Source: Plasmodiophora brassicae (lineage: Eukaryota > Endomyxa: Phytomyxea > Phytomyxea > Plasmodiophorida). Taken from it: a stretch of DNA of 64,000 nt. Below the pieces are notes generated by a model that searched no databases, was not told where the DNA came from, and saw nothing but the letters and a program-made list of their open reading frames with translations. The stretch is taken from positions 372,001 through 436,000 of the forward strand of contig CP145421.1 of NCBI GenBank assembly GCA_036867785.1, given 5' to 3'. The position numbers were made by a program, and so were the translations under genes. Positions 53,466-64,000 of the stretch are shown here, one piece after another (positions within the stretch are counted from its first letter, which is position 1; each line of letters begins with the position of its first letter).

Positions 53466-54585
53466 TTAACGGCTGACTTCTGGGGTCAGCTCCTGTATAA
53501 TCGTCTCAGGTCGTTGCTCGGCTTCGTCGTCGCCGCCGACGTGGACGCCGAAGTAGTACCTGTGGCTATGGATGCTGATGCCGTCAAGGCTGGCGCTGGC
53601 GTCACAGGTCGGGTCTTCGCCGTCCACCGGGGAACAGACGCGATACGTGGTCATGCCTGTGTCGTACCATACTTCGGTCGGCGTGTGTCGCGGGTACCCG
53701 TCCTCGGCAGGCGCGCACCCCGGCATGAACAGGTTCCAGCTGCAGGGAGGCAGGCGCACGACCGGGTCGCCGTTATGAACGATGCGATAGCTTGTGGGCA
53801 CCAGTGACGATAAATGTGTCGCCCAGCACTGGTTGCCTACACGAGGAGTCCCGAATGTGTAGACCGTCACGTTGAACGTACTGGAGTACTCATGCGCCGC
53901 TAGGACAGCGGCCGCCCCGCCCTGCCAGCAACGATATTAGCCACCGATCGTGACCTGTTTGCGTATCGTGGATCCCACCAGAGAGTGCCCAGTGATGATC
54001 AGCGGACGCTCCGGGCCGTCGGATTTAAGGCTGGCGAGAAGGTTCGATATGGAGTCGTTGACGGCCCTAAAATAGTTCAGGAAGCCTTCGTGCACGCCGG
54101 AACCTGACAGGAACGAGTAAGACGGGGGATGCACCCGGGTGCACCACCACCACCACCACTACTACCGACATGGGACATCAGGCGGGTACTGCGTCTCAAA
54201 GTATTGGAGGTCGGAGAATATGGCGCCGGTAGATCGGTACACAGTGCCCTAAAAAGCGGGAAAAGTCAAGACCAGGTCTGCTGATCACGACAAGGTGTCA
54301 AACCCGGAACGACAGGACGTACGCGTTCAGTTCTGGCGCGAAGCCAACCAGCGCAAGCGCACCGGTGCTCTCGTCAGCGAACACCCCGTCCAACCTGAAC
54401 ATGGGCACGTGCTTGCAGGCCACGCATCGCCACTGAAGGAGCGATTGGCTGTCCCGAACGTACGCAGCGCTCGCGTACCACAGGACGCCACGCGCCAACG
54501 CTTCATCGTAGAGCGCGCCGGACGCGGCGACGGCGCCCTGCACCACCAGGACCCATATTGCCGCCGTCACCAGCCACCGCTCCAT
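53466..54585 (-). CDS. Secreted class 3 lipase
   Basis: Four exons (54585-54304, 54248-54170, 54103-53979, 53921-53466) with introns of 55, 66 and 57 nt give 313 residues. Signal peptide: MERWLVTAAIWVLVVQGAVA. The lipase_3 core is complete after splicing: AYVLSFRGTVYRS (oxyanion region), GVHEGFLNYFRAV, nucleophile elbow IITGHSLGGAAAVLAAHEY (Ser of GHSLGG spans an exon junction), VYTFGTPRVGNQCW, catalytic Asp in HNGDPVVRLPP and catalytic His in HSHRYYFGVH. Cysteines in the C-terminal part suggest disulfides. Hydrolyses triglyceride or phospholipid outside the cell or in a secretory compartment. The second intron holds a GGT-rich microsatellite near 54130-54165. Confidence 0.92.
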
Positions 54586-54870
54586 AGTACTACGAGCACG
54601 TGCGTTGGGTGTACGCGACTGGCGCGCGTCACAGCGACACGACTACACCCCCTGGAACTGCGGGCTTGCACCGGGCAACGTAACAGGGGCACGGCGCCCC
54701 AGACCGGCACTGATTCCTTCGTCGTCGGGAGAACAGTACGCGTCGTGATGAAAAGCAGGTGGCACACCAGCGAACTTCTTCCAGTTCAGGTGGGGCGCCG
54801 ATCGCCAGCGCTGAAGAGCATCTGATATATTCGTGGCTTGCAGCGCCTGCCTAGTCAGGTGTACTAGCTG

Positions 54871-56073
54871 TTATATTGCCGATTCTATCGACGGGATCGC
54901 GATGCTAAGGACGCTGTCGCTAGAGGAGGATGACATGGCCTCCCGGATCAGAATGAACGTTCCCCAGCGCATAATCGCCCAGTCGATGTCGGAGTCCAAA
55001 TCGGATAACACGGCACGAAATTGGGCTCGAATTCGAGTAGCGCGCGCTGTTCTCTTTGCAATCGACCTCTGGATGGAGCGGTACTGGAGCGGTCGGAACA
55101 CACGGCGCCGTCGTGTTCCGGCCGCAACATCAATGCTGGGCACCCTGTTTTCAGGCAAGTTCCGCATATGATGTAGCCGAGCGACAGCGTTCCTGCGTTT
55201 AGACCGGAAGGTGTTTAGCAGCGATTCGACGGCTTGAAAGATGGTGGCCTCGGCGTGGGCAAACAATGCCAGTGAACTACCGAGATGGAAAGCGATCAGG
55301 TTGATGCTCGTAAGACCATCGAGGAAACGTTGCGTCGTCGGAGGAGGAGCCACCTTCCGGTCCGGTTTACCATGATCTGTTGGCAGGCAGGCGAAATGGA
55401 GGCCATAGGCGCGGACCACCAGTAGCGTCTCGGGGATGTGTGTGCTCACAGTACGATCCAACAGAATAACGCACCGGAGCAGCATTGCAACCGCATCCAG
55501 GAAAGGAACGTCGGCAATGATCTGTGAGGTCGCCTTTGCGGTAAGCATAGCAACGGCCCCACTGATGATTTTGAATATGTGCAAATACGCGACCCGCGTC
55601 GTAAGGTCGCCCGTGACGTTCACCAGAGATTCGGAGAGAAATTCGAGTTCCGTTTCGGCCTCAGCAACGGCGTCCCAAACCTCCGAGTCCTGGCCAAACA
55701 TGAACTGGTTCGCATCGACAGCAACGGCAACCTCCATTAAATCCCTCGACACCCGGTGCGCTGACAGGTACATATCTCGACGAGGGCTCTGCACAATCTC
55801 GCTGGTGATGTCTAGGCCCGCCTCGTCACTTGCGTATCCAGCAGCATCGATCCACCTTTGCACGCGAGTGTGTGTCTCCCGGAGTCGAGCAACGGTCGAC
55901 GCGGCGCCACGCGGACCTGGCTGAACGCTGGCGCCACATGAATGAGTAACTGTGGTCGCCACCAGCAGAACGACCGCTAGCATTGGCAAGTTGCACAAAG
56001 GGACGGTGGATGGACGAGCAGGTGGCGCCGAACGAAACTCCGCGACGTCAATTATAGGAACTGTGGATCTCAC
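54871..56073 (-). CDS. Hypothetical secreted or membrane protein
   Basis: Intronless 400-residue frame. If translated from the internal Met (MLAVVLLVATTVTHSCG, about residue 31) it has a signal peptide; from the first Met it has an internal hydrophobic anchor. The body is mostly helical (FLSESLVNVTGDLTTRVAYL; DAVAMLLRCVILLDRTV; TSINLIAFHLGSSLALFAHA), followed by an Arg-rich segment (GTRRRRVFRPLQYRSIQRSI) and a Ser-rich end. The family is unknown to me. It is flanked by the lipase and histone H3, all on the minus strand. Confidence 0.6.
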   Translation of the reverse strand: MRSTVPIIDVAEFRSAPPARPSTVPLCNLPMLAVVLLVATTVTHSCGASVQPGPRGAASTVARLRETHTRVQRWIDAAGYASDEAGLDITSEIVQSPRRDMYLSAHRVSRDLMEVAVAVDANQFMFGQDSEVWDAVAEAETELEFLSESLVNVTGDLTTRVAYLHIFKIISGAVAMLTAKATSQIIADVPFLDAVAMLLRCVILLDRTVSTHIPETLLVVRAYGLHFACLPTDHGKPDRKVAPPPTTQRFLDGLTSINLIAFHLGSSLALFAHAEATIFQAVESLLNTFRSKRRNAVARLHHMRNLPENRVPSIDVAAGTRRRRVFRPLQYRSIQRSIAKRTARATRIRAQFRAVLSDLDSDIDWAIMRWGTFILIREAMSSSSSDSVLSIAIPSIESAI

Positions 56074-56259
56074 TCGTCGCCATTGTCTTATGACAAAGCT
56101 GACCTACATAACGCCCCGCTCGCTACGGTCGTAGTACTGGCAGCAATGCAGGCTGCACATGCCAACAATAACGGTTTATACAGTTTGCTGATCGATTTGG
56201 AATCTTGTGGTGTTGAATAACACCAGTTGCTTGGGTTTGCGGTGGGTCAACGCGGCCGT

Positions 56260-57427
<1,168 letters not shown>

Positions 57428-57613
57428 GCTAGCACCATCCGGTAGTCGCAAACATTCAACTGGTGTTCTTCAACACCTCAAACGTCACAGTAAACAACAG
57501 CACCATGTCCAAACGCAACAATCCGCCCTACTGGATCATCATTCATCAAGCGTCTGTGATTATTTGCGCCGCCGGTAGCTTCGGAGTTGCCGCCTTTGAA
57601 CTGACATCATCGG

Positions 57614-58831
57614 ATGGGGGATGACGGCGCCCGACGCTGCGATAACTGCGGCGTTATCAGGGAGTCGTTCATGTGCGCGCCGTGCCTGCGTCAGGCCGTC
57701 AGCGATCACGCCAGTCGTGTGCGAGCGGCGCGGGCGAGGACCCGGTCGGCGGCGGCGCAGTGCTACCCGGTGCTGCAGGCCCGGCAGGCCTTGGTCGTGC
57801 ATGACCGAGGACTTCAGCATCTGCGTAGCCTTATGAGGCAGCAAGTCCTGGCGATTCAGAAACGTACGCTATTCAGGACGTTGTCGATGTGTTGCTTGCT
57901 GATAAACGCCGTCGCTCAGTCCAGGGCATCAACAGAAGAAGAGCGCAGGACCTTCGCGAACGACTCGACCAACTTAGTCTTGCGTGCCGATCGCTGATGA
58001 ATGCGGCTCCATCAGAGGCCAGGGACGAGAGCGCTCAGAGTACGCATGTCGATCGGTATGTGCCCGCCGCGATTAGCGCAATTAGCTTTCCCCCGTCAAC
58101 ATCTAATCTGGTTGGCGTGGTCAGCTGCCTTGAAGCCATATACCTCCAGCGGCGGCGGATCGTGAAGTGTCTACTAGAGCGACTATACACGATCAAACGA
58201 GTAACGTTCAATACGTGCTCAATTGTTGCGTGTTTGCTGCCCGACGACTGCTTCGACCTGCACGCAACGATCCATTCTGGCGATCCGGAGTCTGCCCAGG
58301 GCACTGTTGCTGCGTTAGGATACATTGTTTTCGTCACAATCGTAACAGCATGTATCCTTCGCTGTCGTCGTTCCGGTCGCTCCACGTCATTCTGAACGTA
58401 ATGAGCAGGGCTCTACAACATTCATCTGCCGCACCCACTCACATACTTTGGCAGTGAATCTTCGGTCACTTGTAGATTATATGGTGCTCCTCAAAAGTCA
58501 GCCTATTTCCTCTGTCCTACATCACTTCGTGCTTAACTCGTTCTGCCTTAGGTATGCGCTGTCGTTGGAATCACCAGGTCCGGAATTCCAAACCGCTCTT
58601 GAGCTTCTGGATCAGGATATCCGCTATGTCTGCCAATGTGCCGGGTTGCCTCTCTCGCTGCTCCCTGCCCTTTCGCTGCTGCCGAATCTGCTGATGTTCC
58701 TCGAAGCCGTCCAGTTGCCGCTGACGCGAATTCCGTTCGCGTTCCACCAAAGCCAGACTGAGCTCGATTCCGTGAGCATGGGCGATCTCAATGACGCTGA
58801 CAGCGGCTCCGACTTTGTTCTGGTTGACTAG
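57614..58831 (+). CDS. Atg14/UVRAG-like subunit of Vps34 PI3-kinase complex
   Basis: Start MGDDGARRCDNCGVIRESF with CxxC...CxxC (CDNC, CAPC) near residues 9-24, as in Atg14/Barkor, where the zinc-type hook targets ER membranes. A coiled coil follows (RRRAQDLRERLDQLSLACRS), reached through one or more short introns near 57850-57900. The BARA-like part shows TVAALGYIVFVTIVTACIL, then after another intron NLRSLVDYMVLLKSQPISSV, and later LPLSLLPALSLLPNLLMFLE. The tail ends VSMGDLNDADSGSDFVLVD. Role: autophagy or endosomal PI3P production. Exon boundaries are only partly placed. Atg14 versus UVRAG/Vps38 cannot be decided firmly; the N-terminal Cys pairs favour Atg14. Confidence 0.65.
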
Positions 58832-58958
58832 CACCATCGTGTGGTAATTATTAGCAGCATCCTAATATAACGCTTTCATGTAAGGTCAGCTGTGAGGGTG
58901 AATAACGTCCGGACAGGAGATCGTGTCGCGTAATACTAGCACTTCCAGCTCAGTATAT

Positions 58959-61196
58959 TCAAGATATTGATGGAGCGACAAATAAGAAGACAAGGGCGCC
59001 CCCTATGAGGACGCCGTACAGCACGAGCCTCATCATCGTACTGGCGTGCTCAGAGACGTCAAGCAGATGAAATTTAAACCGCGATTTCCGCGGCCGGTTC
59101 GACTGAAGGAAAGGCAGTCCCTCTCGCTGATCATTGGGATTTCCGGTCGTCCAAGAAGCCGAGTGCACATCCAACCAGCTCCGCAGCTGAGGGGCAGTAC
59201 CCCCAGACTTCGGGAAGCATTTGAACATGTTACGCGACGGGCGACCGACACAAACGGCACGACTGTCATTCACGTTAGAAATTATCGACATATATAATAC
59301 GCAAATGGTTACTGACGACTGCTGGCGGTACTGAGCCATGCCGCCAATAGCTTGTAGAAACGATGCCTGTTGTTTGGCGTTGATCCATCCAACGACGGTT
59401 CCGCTGCTTGGAGGAATCAAGCCAAGCTCTACGAGGCGAGGTAAGTCAACTTGCCAATCCGCAGGTGGAACCACCAGCGAACCCTTCACGACATCGAAAG
59501 CCGCCGCCGCATCATCGGCAGCGATAGCGACGCAGGACGCATTTGAAGTCTTTGGAACGAAACAGGTGTCAAAATAGGTGTCGTACGTGAGTTCTAGATC
59601 GAGGGCGTAAGGAAAGGCTGACAGCGACAGTGAAGCACATACCTGGTACGATAGGCCGCATCCAATATTGCAGCCTTTGGAACAAGTGAAAAGGATCAAC
59701 AGACAGCAGCTGATACCAATCCGGTAAATCGTCCATGACGGCAATCGGTGACCAGATTTGGTTCATAACAAGAACAGCGCTGCTGAAGGGTTCGATGGGC
59801 TTCAGAAGGTTGCCAAACAGAGAGCTGCCCTAAAATTCCACGACAGGGGTTCAGCACATCCCGAATGGGTAGCCAATAGGTTGGTGCATACCGAATCTCG
59901 ATAGACGTATGCGACATCCGTATACGACGGATGCACGAACTCGTTCAGAAACTGGAGCAATGCGACAGGAATTGTTCGGTGTACGGTCGAAACGAACACG
60001 ATCTTGACTCGATCAACCTTCTCGGAAAGAAACGTCTCCTGCTCCTTGCTGACAGACAATTTTCATCAGTACGAGATGGGAAACCGCATCCAGCGAAGAC
60101 TGGTTACTCGGTTGCCAATTGAGTGCAGGGCGTTCGCGTGGGTATCGTGCTCAGGAAACGGCGTATGCGCCCAGTTGTAAGCAAGGACAGTTCTTTCTGC
60201 GAAAGGAACGTGACCGCATACCCTTCACCTGCTTTGGGAGCCACAGCGAGGATTGCCGGAACAGACTGCACCTTCAGGCGGCTCACAAGTTCCGGGGACA
60301 GGTCGAAACTGATACGGCCAACCGATATAACGCCTGTCCAAGACCGCATGAGGGTAAACATGATACAAACTGAGCAGGTACACAAACCTTGCAGATCTCG
60401 CACGACATTCTCCCATGCCTTGGAGATCGTTTGGCATCGCTGACAGTTATTGGAGTATACCTTGAGAAGCCACATTGCGCCAAACCGTTCGACGTTGTCC
60501 TAGCACCGTCTCTTAGCACTCCACATCGATCGCGAGGAGCCACATTGTAAACCTGCACGATGTAGGGAAATGTGTCGTCTGACACCAACGGGCTTAGCGA
60601 GAACCGGTCGTTGTCGCGATGGTACATCATGACGTTGCCCAGAGCGGCATATTGCTGCATCACGTTTAGAGGCGGCACCGAGTCAGATCCACACCCGATC
60701 AGCGAACCAGTAGGAAGTGTTCCTGATGATTGATCGGCGACGATGGATACACGCCGTACTGGTCGTAGTGCGATGTGCTACCTTTGTCTATTAAAACGTC
60801 GTACGCCTTGCGAATCTCTACACGCACGACGATGAGCACGTTGTTGCAACTCAACACGGTGCCATACACCTACTCTTGAAGACGTCGCTATTGGAAGGGT
60901 TCTTGTCTGGATGCCTGCACCCCCGAACGTTAATACTATTGAGCGATGCCTTGAGACGAACAGACATGACCATGTCTTCGCGAGCTTCTTAAATGCAGTA
61001 CGAATGGCGTCGCTGGAATCGGACCTCCTCACACCCAGAATCTATCGCGTCAGCCCATCAGAGCCGTGAACGGCAGCCGCAAGACGCCCCGCCGAACGTG
61101 ATATGGGTTCGGGTGCCGCCGTCCATCGGCAAGCCCAGCGGCCAGCGCGATCGCGACGACGCCGACGGCAACGACGGCCGCGGACCAGCGCCGCAT
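58959..61196 (-). CDS. DNAJC16/ERdj8-like ER J-protein with thioredoxin fold
   Basis: Exon 1 (61196-61098) encodes the leader MRRWSAAVVAVGVVAIALAA and joins across a 56-nt intron to the J domain: ILGVRRSDSSDAIRTAFKKL, then HPDKNPSNSDVF after a 55-nt intron (60970-60916), with the HPD triad. A later IRKAYDVLIDK block closes the J domain. A thioredoxin-like domain has VYSNNCQRCQTISKAWENVV (CxxC) and LKVQSVPAILAVAPK. A second fold (ETFLSEKVDRVKIVFVSTV; VALLQFLNEFVHPSYTDV) follows. The most 3' part (FVPKTSNASCVAIAADDA to 58959), ending with a span LVLYGVLIGGALVFLFVAP, continues in the same direction, so I treat it as the C-terminus. It could instead be a separate gene. Expected ER lumen location, single C-terminal anchor, role near autophagosome formation by family knowledge. 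Confidence 0.7.
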
Positions 61197-61324
61197 CGTC
61201 ACACGTGCGCCTGTGACCCCCCGCCCACGACCCGGGGCGGCACCCGGGTGCACCACCACCACCACCACCTCGTGCACGGCGACTGTACAATGTATTTCTA
61301 CGACGACGCACGTGTCGTGCAAGT

Positions 61325-62497
61325 TCAAGCGAAACGCGAACTGAGTTGGGCTCGGTCCAGCCAGGACGGTTTCCTCTTGATTTCCTCGGGGGTCAGGTCC
61401 GGCGACATCGGGTCCTCGAGGACGATCCGGCCGAACATGCCGGCTCGCCAGTGGTTGATGATGGTCCGGATCTCGCCCTTGAACTTGGTGTGCCCTTTGG
61501 ACGTGCCGTCTTCCTTCGAATGCAGTAGGCGGCGCACGTCGTCGGTCGGTTCAGGAAGGTTCAGGAACTGGACGTAGTCGGTGTTGCCCGACTGGTTCAG
61601 TTTGAACAACAGGAAGTCGAGGATGTCGAGGTACTCTTTGTGGACATATTCCTCCTTAAGGCAGCCGATCAACGCCATCTTGTAGAACAGTTCCGGGCGC
61701 CTCTCGAACGAGTCTCGCGGAGGAACGATGCCCTACGGGACGACGTCAGTGCTCAAACGAACGTGTGCCATTCGTCGGGCGCCTTACGGGTGTATCGATC
61801 AGGCGAGCGGGTGGATCTAGGTTTAACCAGTGCGGTTTCAGATGGGTCGTGAACCCGGGCGTGTTGGCAACTTTAGGCAGCCAGTAGTTCTTCTTCTTCT
61901 TGACCTCTTGCGTGGTCGCCTTCGTAATGACATACAGAAACGTCGATTTGCCAACGTTCGGGAACCCGACCGTGTACGCACGAAGGTGCCCCGAGCTTTG
62001 ACCGGCGAACCCAATGAGGTACTCCATGACGCGATTCTTAATGGTCTGCATCTTGGGCCTCGGGTTATGCTTATGGTCGGACAAATCTGTGAAGAGCGGC
62101 TCCTGCCCGTCGCACAGCTTCCTGCAGTACTCAACGATGGGTTCCTGCTCTTTCGGCTCAATGAGCTCCATGTGCGTGTACACGATCAGCCGCCTACAAT
62201 TATACGGCTTGCCACACAGTGCCTCAAACGACCTGCAGCAGCAGCAGCACCGTTACGAATCGACCCAGAGCGCGGCACAGTGTCGCCATACGGGTGCGAG
62301 CTATACGGCATACGGGCATCGCGAATCTCGATAATGTTCCGCACCTTCGTGTACCCGTCCTTCATCTCCTTGATCGCCTGGCTCATGTGCCTATCGAACC
62401 AGTGCTCCCGCTCATCCGGGCTCACCGACTGATTCCAGGTCGTCCTCAGGTACCGCCGCTGCAGGCGCCGCCCGCAGGCGCTCCGGCTGCGGATCAT
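61325..62497 (-). CDS. MTG1: MTG1/YlqF-like circularly permuted GTPase
   Basis: Mitochondrial GTPase for large-subunit ribosome assembly. Exons 62497-62292, 62232-61788 and 61732-61325, introns 59 and 55 nt, give 352 residues. The Arg-rich N-terminus (MIRSRSACGRRLQRRYLRTT) suits a mitochondrial presequence. Family motifs: WFDRHMSQAIKEMKDGYTKV, IIEIRDARMPYSSHPSFEAL, G1 VGFPNVGKST, G2-like TPGFTTHLKPHWL, and G3 DTPGIVPP restored by splicing. The G4 site that should read NKxD is instead YTHMEL, so guanine specificity may be altered. The C-terminus KPHTK-type helical region (IRTIINHWRAGMFG) is present. A longer start at 62629 is possible. Confidence 0.85.
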
Positions 62498-62723
62498 GTC
62501 GAGGGCCCGGCCTGCAGCTTCGGTGCGGCGGACACCGTCGCACCAGGTCACTGGCCAACCGCGTTTTCGCCAACGCGGATGCTGATAGTCGCGCAAGCCA
62601 ACAACGGTTCGTCGAAGATGTAACCCCATATGGAGCGATAGGATGACAATGAGCAGTGGATGCGCTTTATATGATGGCCGGAGGATTGTACCTTAATCAG
62701 TGGTGCGGGTTGCGACTACCAGT

Positions 62724-64000
62724 CTAGTGCTTGCGCTTCGCGAGCTTGTGCTCGAGCATCATGTAGTTAACGGGAGGCAGGCCGACGCAAGCGCGGAGCA
62801 GGTTCTCGATGGCGCCACGCTGCTTGAACAGGGCGTTGACAACAGGAGTGCCTTCCGGGACAACGGGGGCCTTGAGCAGGTAGGAGAGAATGGATAGGAC
62901 CGGGTGCATGGCTTGCTGTTCTCCTGCGTCCTTCACCGTGAACCGGATGCGCTGGAACAGTTCCATGAGGATGATGAGGTCCAGGATCAACGGCGCAGCG
63001 AGCAGGGAGTCCTCGCACGTGTTGTGCATGGCGATCGTGTTCTTTCCGCCCATGAAGATCTCGGAGACGTACTCGTCGAGAGCGCGCTTTGAGTCCTGGA
63101 CGTACGGAACGTACTTGATCACGACGCAGTGGTCGGGACCTTTCCCGTCCGGGTACAGGATGGAGTTGCTGGCGACCATGTCGTCAACGACACTGCTCTT
63201 GGATATTTCCTTGCTTCTGAACTGCGCCTGCGCGCTCAGGTTGCGTCCGTCATTGTTGCCCAGGTGGTTGTACGACACGATCGATCGCGGTGCAATGCCA
63301 GCCGCAACCAGGAAGTCGACAATGACAGACTTGATCTTCGTCTGGCCAGTCTTGAAATCGTCACCGGCCACGAAAACGCCATGCCGCTGGGCCAGGTCAA
63401 CCACACCCGGAACGATCGTGTTCTGCGGGGAGCCGTTGATAAACGACGACCCCTCGAGGATCGCCGCGCAGGCGAACACGGTCGACGGGGACACCTCGCT
63501 GTTCCCATCTTTGATCGCAGCGAGTAGACCGTCGCCCGTGTCGTGGACGCCACGAAGTTCGTCGCAGAACCGTTCGGTGTTGGCGGTCCAGAGGACAATG
63601 ACCTTGTCCAAGCCGTTGTCCGCCTTGAACTGGCGAATGTCCTGTCGGATCGCCTCCAGATGCTCTGCGCAGGCGTGCGCCCCTGGCAGGACGTTGTCCG
63701 CACGCTCCGCCTGGTTGGCGGCGATGAAATCCGGATAGTAGATCGACCGCATCGGCTTCATAGTCGCCATCTCGTCGTACAGCTGACGTTGTAGGTCGAT
63801 GTCGAGAACCTGGGCGCGCTCCATCGCCTCGGCCATGTCGACGCCCGATATGTCCCAGCCGCCCACCACGAGGTCATTCGGGTTCACCATGGGGAGCACG
63901 TGCGCCATGGGCAGGTAGCATTCCGACCCGTCGTCACGCGACCCGATCAGGATCGTCGACGACTGTGTCAACGAGCCGATGTAATTCGCATGGCAGACTC
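62724..64000 (-). CDS. INO1: myo-Inositol-3-phosphate synthase (partial, 5' end off window)
   Basis: NAD-dependent isomerase converting glucose 6-phosphate to inositol 3-phosphate, first step of inositol synthesis. The frame is open to the right edge; [16 protein letters not shown], then [20 protein letters not shown], follow the expected order. Active-site and NAD regions are seen as [51 protein letters not shown] (the [10 protein letters not shown] signature), [14 protein letters not shown] and [13 protein letters not shown]. The end is [17 protein letters not shown]. About 100 N-terminal residues, including the dinucleotide glycine motif, lie outside the window. Confidence 0.97.
   Translation of the reverse strand, partial: VCHANYIGSLTQSSTILIGSRDDGSECYLPMAHVLPMVNPNDLVVGGWDISGVDMAEAMERAQVLDIDLQRQLYDEMATMKPMRSIYYPDFIAANQAERADNVLPGAHACAEHLEAIRQDIRQFKADNGLDKVIVLWTANTERFCDELRGVHDTGDGLLAAIKDGNSEVSPSTVFACAAILEGSSFINGSPQNTIVPGVVDLAQRHGVFVAGDDFKTGQTKIKSVIVDFLVAAGIAPRSIVSYNHLGNNDGRNLSAQAQFRSKEISKSSVVDDMVASNSILYPDGKGPDHCVVIKYVPYVQDSKRALDEYVSEIFMGGKNTIAMHNTCEDSLLAAPLILDLIILMELFQRIRFTVKDAGEQQAMHPVLSILSYLLKAPVVPEGTPVVNALFKQRGAIENLLRACVGLPPVNYMMLEHKLAKRKH

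Noticed and set aside
61050-61328. Longer DNAJC16-like start with poly-Val segment
   Set aside because: The Val run is translation of a GGT/ACC microsatellite; the internal Met at 61196 begins directly with a signal peptide.

Overview
This is a gene-dense eukaryotic (protist) nuclear fragment. It is GC-rich in coding regions, has about 35 protein-coding genes in 64 kb, and nearly all introns are GT-AG and 46-70 nt long. Convergent neighbours often end only 25-90 bp apart. Axonemal dynein intermediate chain (and perhaps an outer-arm docking coiled coil) implies a flagellated stage; a 7TM-RGS protein, secreted ankyrin/LRR/repeat proteins and compact genes would fit a plasmodiophorid rhizarian such as Plasmodiophora. 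That assignment is inference from architecture, not a database match.

Layout. 0-5.5 kb: axonemal DNAI2 (running off the left edge), actin, a two-UBZ4-finger protein, and a NEPRO/RMP1-like RNase MRP factor. 6-10.3 kb: a degraded island with a truncated EEP-nuclease fragment, a formin broken by a palindrome, an inverted FH2 fragment, a Ty1/copia tail and a pogo/Tigger-type DDE transposase relic folded into palindromes. 10.8-18.1 kb: LSG1 GTPase, M13 metalloprotease, a small coiled-coil protein, a Qa-SNARE and FHIT. 18.1-26.8 kb: a secreted low-complexity repeat protein, a membrane-anchored subtilisin and an FG nucleoporin of Nup1/Nup153 type. 26.9-35.4 kb: one very large multi-exon USP deubiquitinase. 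35.6-48.8 kb: a secreted ankyrin-like membrane protein, FCF2, a Nu/YghU-type glutathione transferase, alkaline ceramidase, a TPR-like/2OG-oxygenase pair, XPC/Rad4, a long coiled-coil protein and 7TM-RGS. 48.9-64 kb: a fold-back element, ARP5, a secreted LRR protein, a class 3 lipase, a hypothetical membrane protein, the divergent histone H3-H4 pair, an Atg14/UVRAG-like protein, a DNAJC16-like ER chaperone, an MTG1-like GTPase with a degenerate G4 motif, and myo-inositol-3-phosphate synthase (cut by the right edge).

Most genes are housekeeping: ribosome biogenesis (LSG1, FCF2, NEPRO, MTG1), chromatin (H3, H4, ARP5), membrane traffic and autophagy (syntaxin, Atg14-like), DNA repair (XPC, perhaps the UBZ4 protein) and proteolysis. 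The most unusual structure is the set of imperfect inverted repeats with short loops, two of which capture fragments of formin and transposase genes, together with a regularly spaced, orientation-alternating 9-bp element in the H3-H4 promoter. Splice junctions were chosen by reading frame, GT-AG signals and family conservation; exon structures of the USP, ARP5, Atg14-like and DNAJC16-like genes are only partly resolved.
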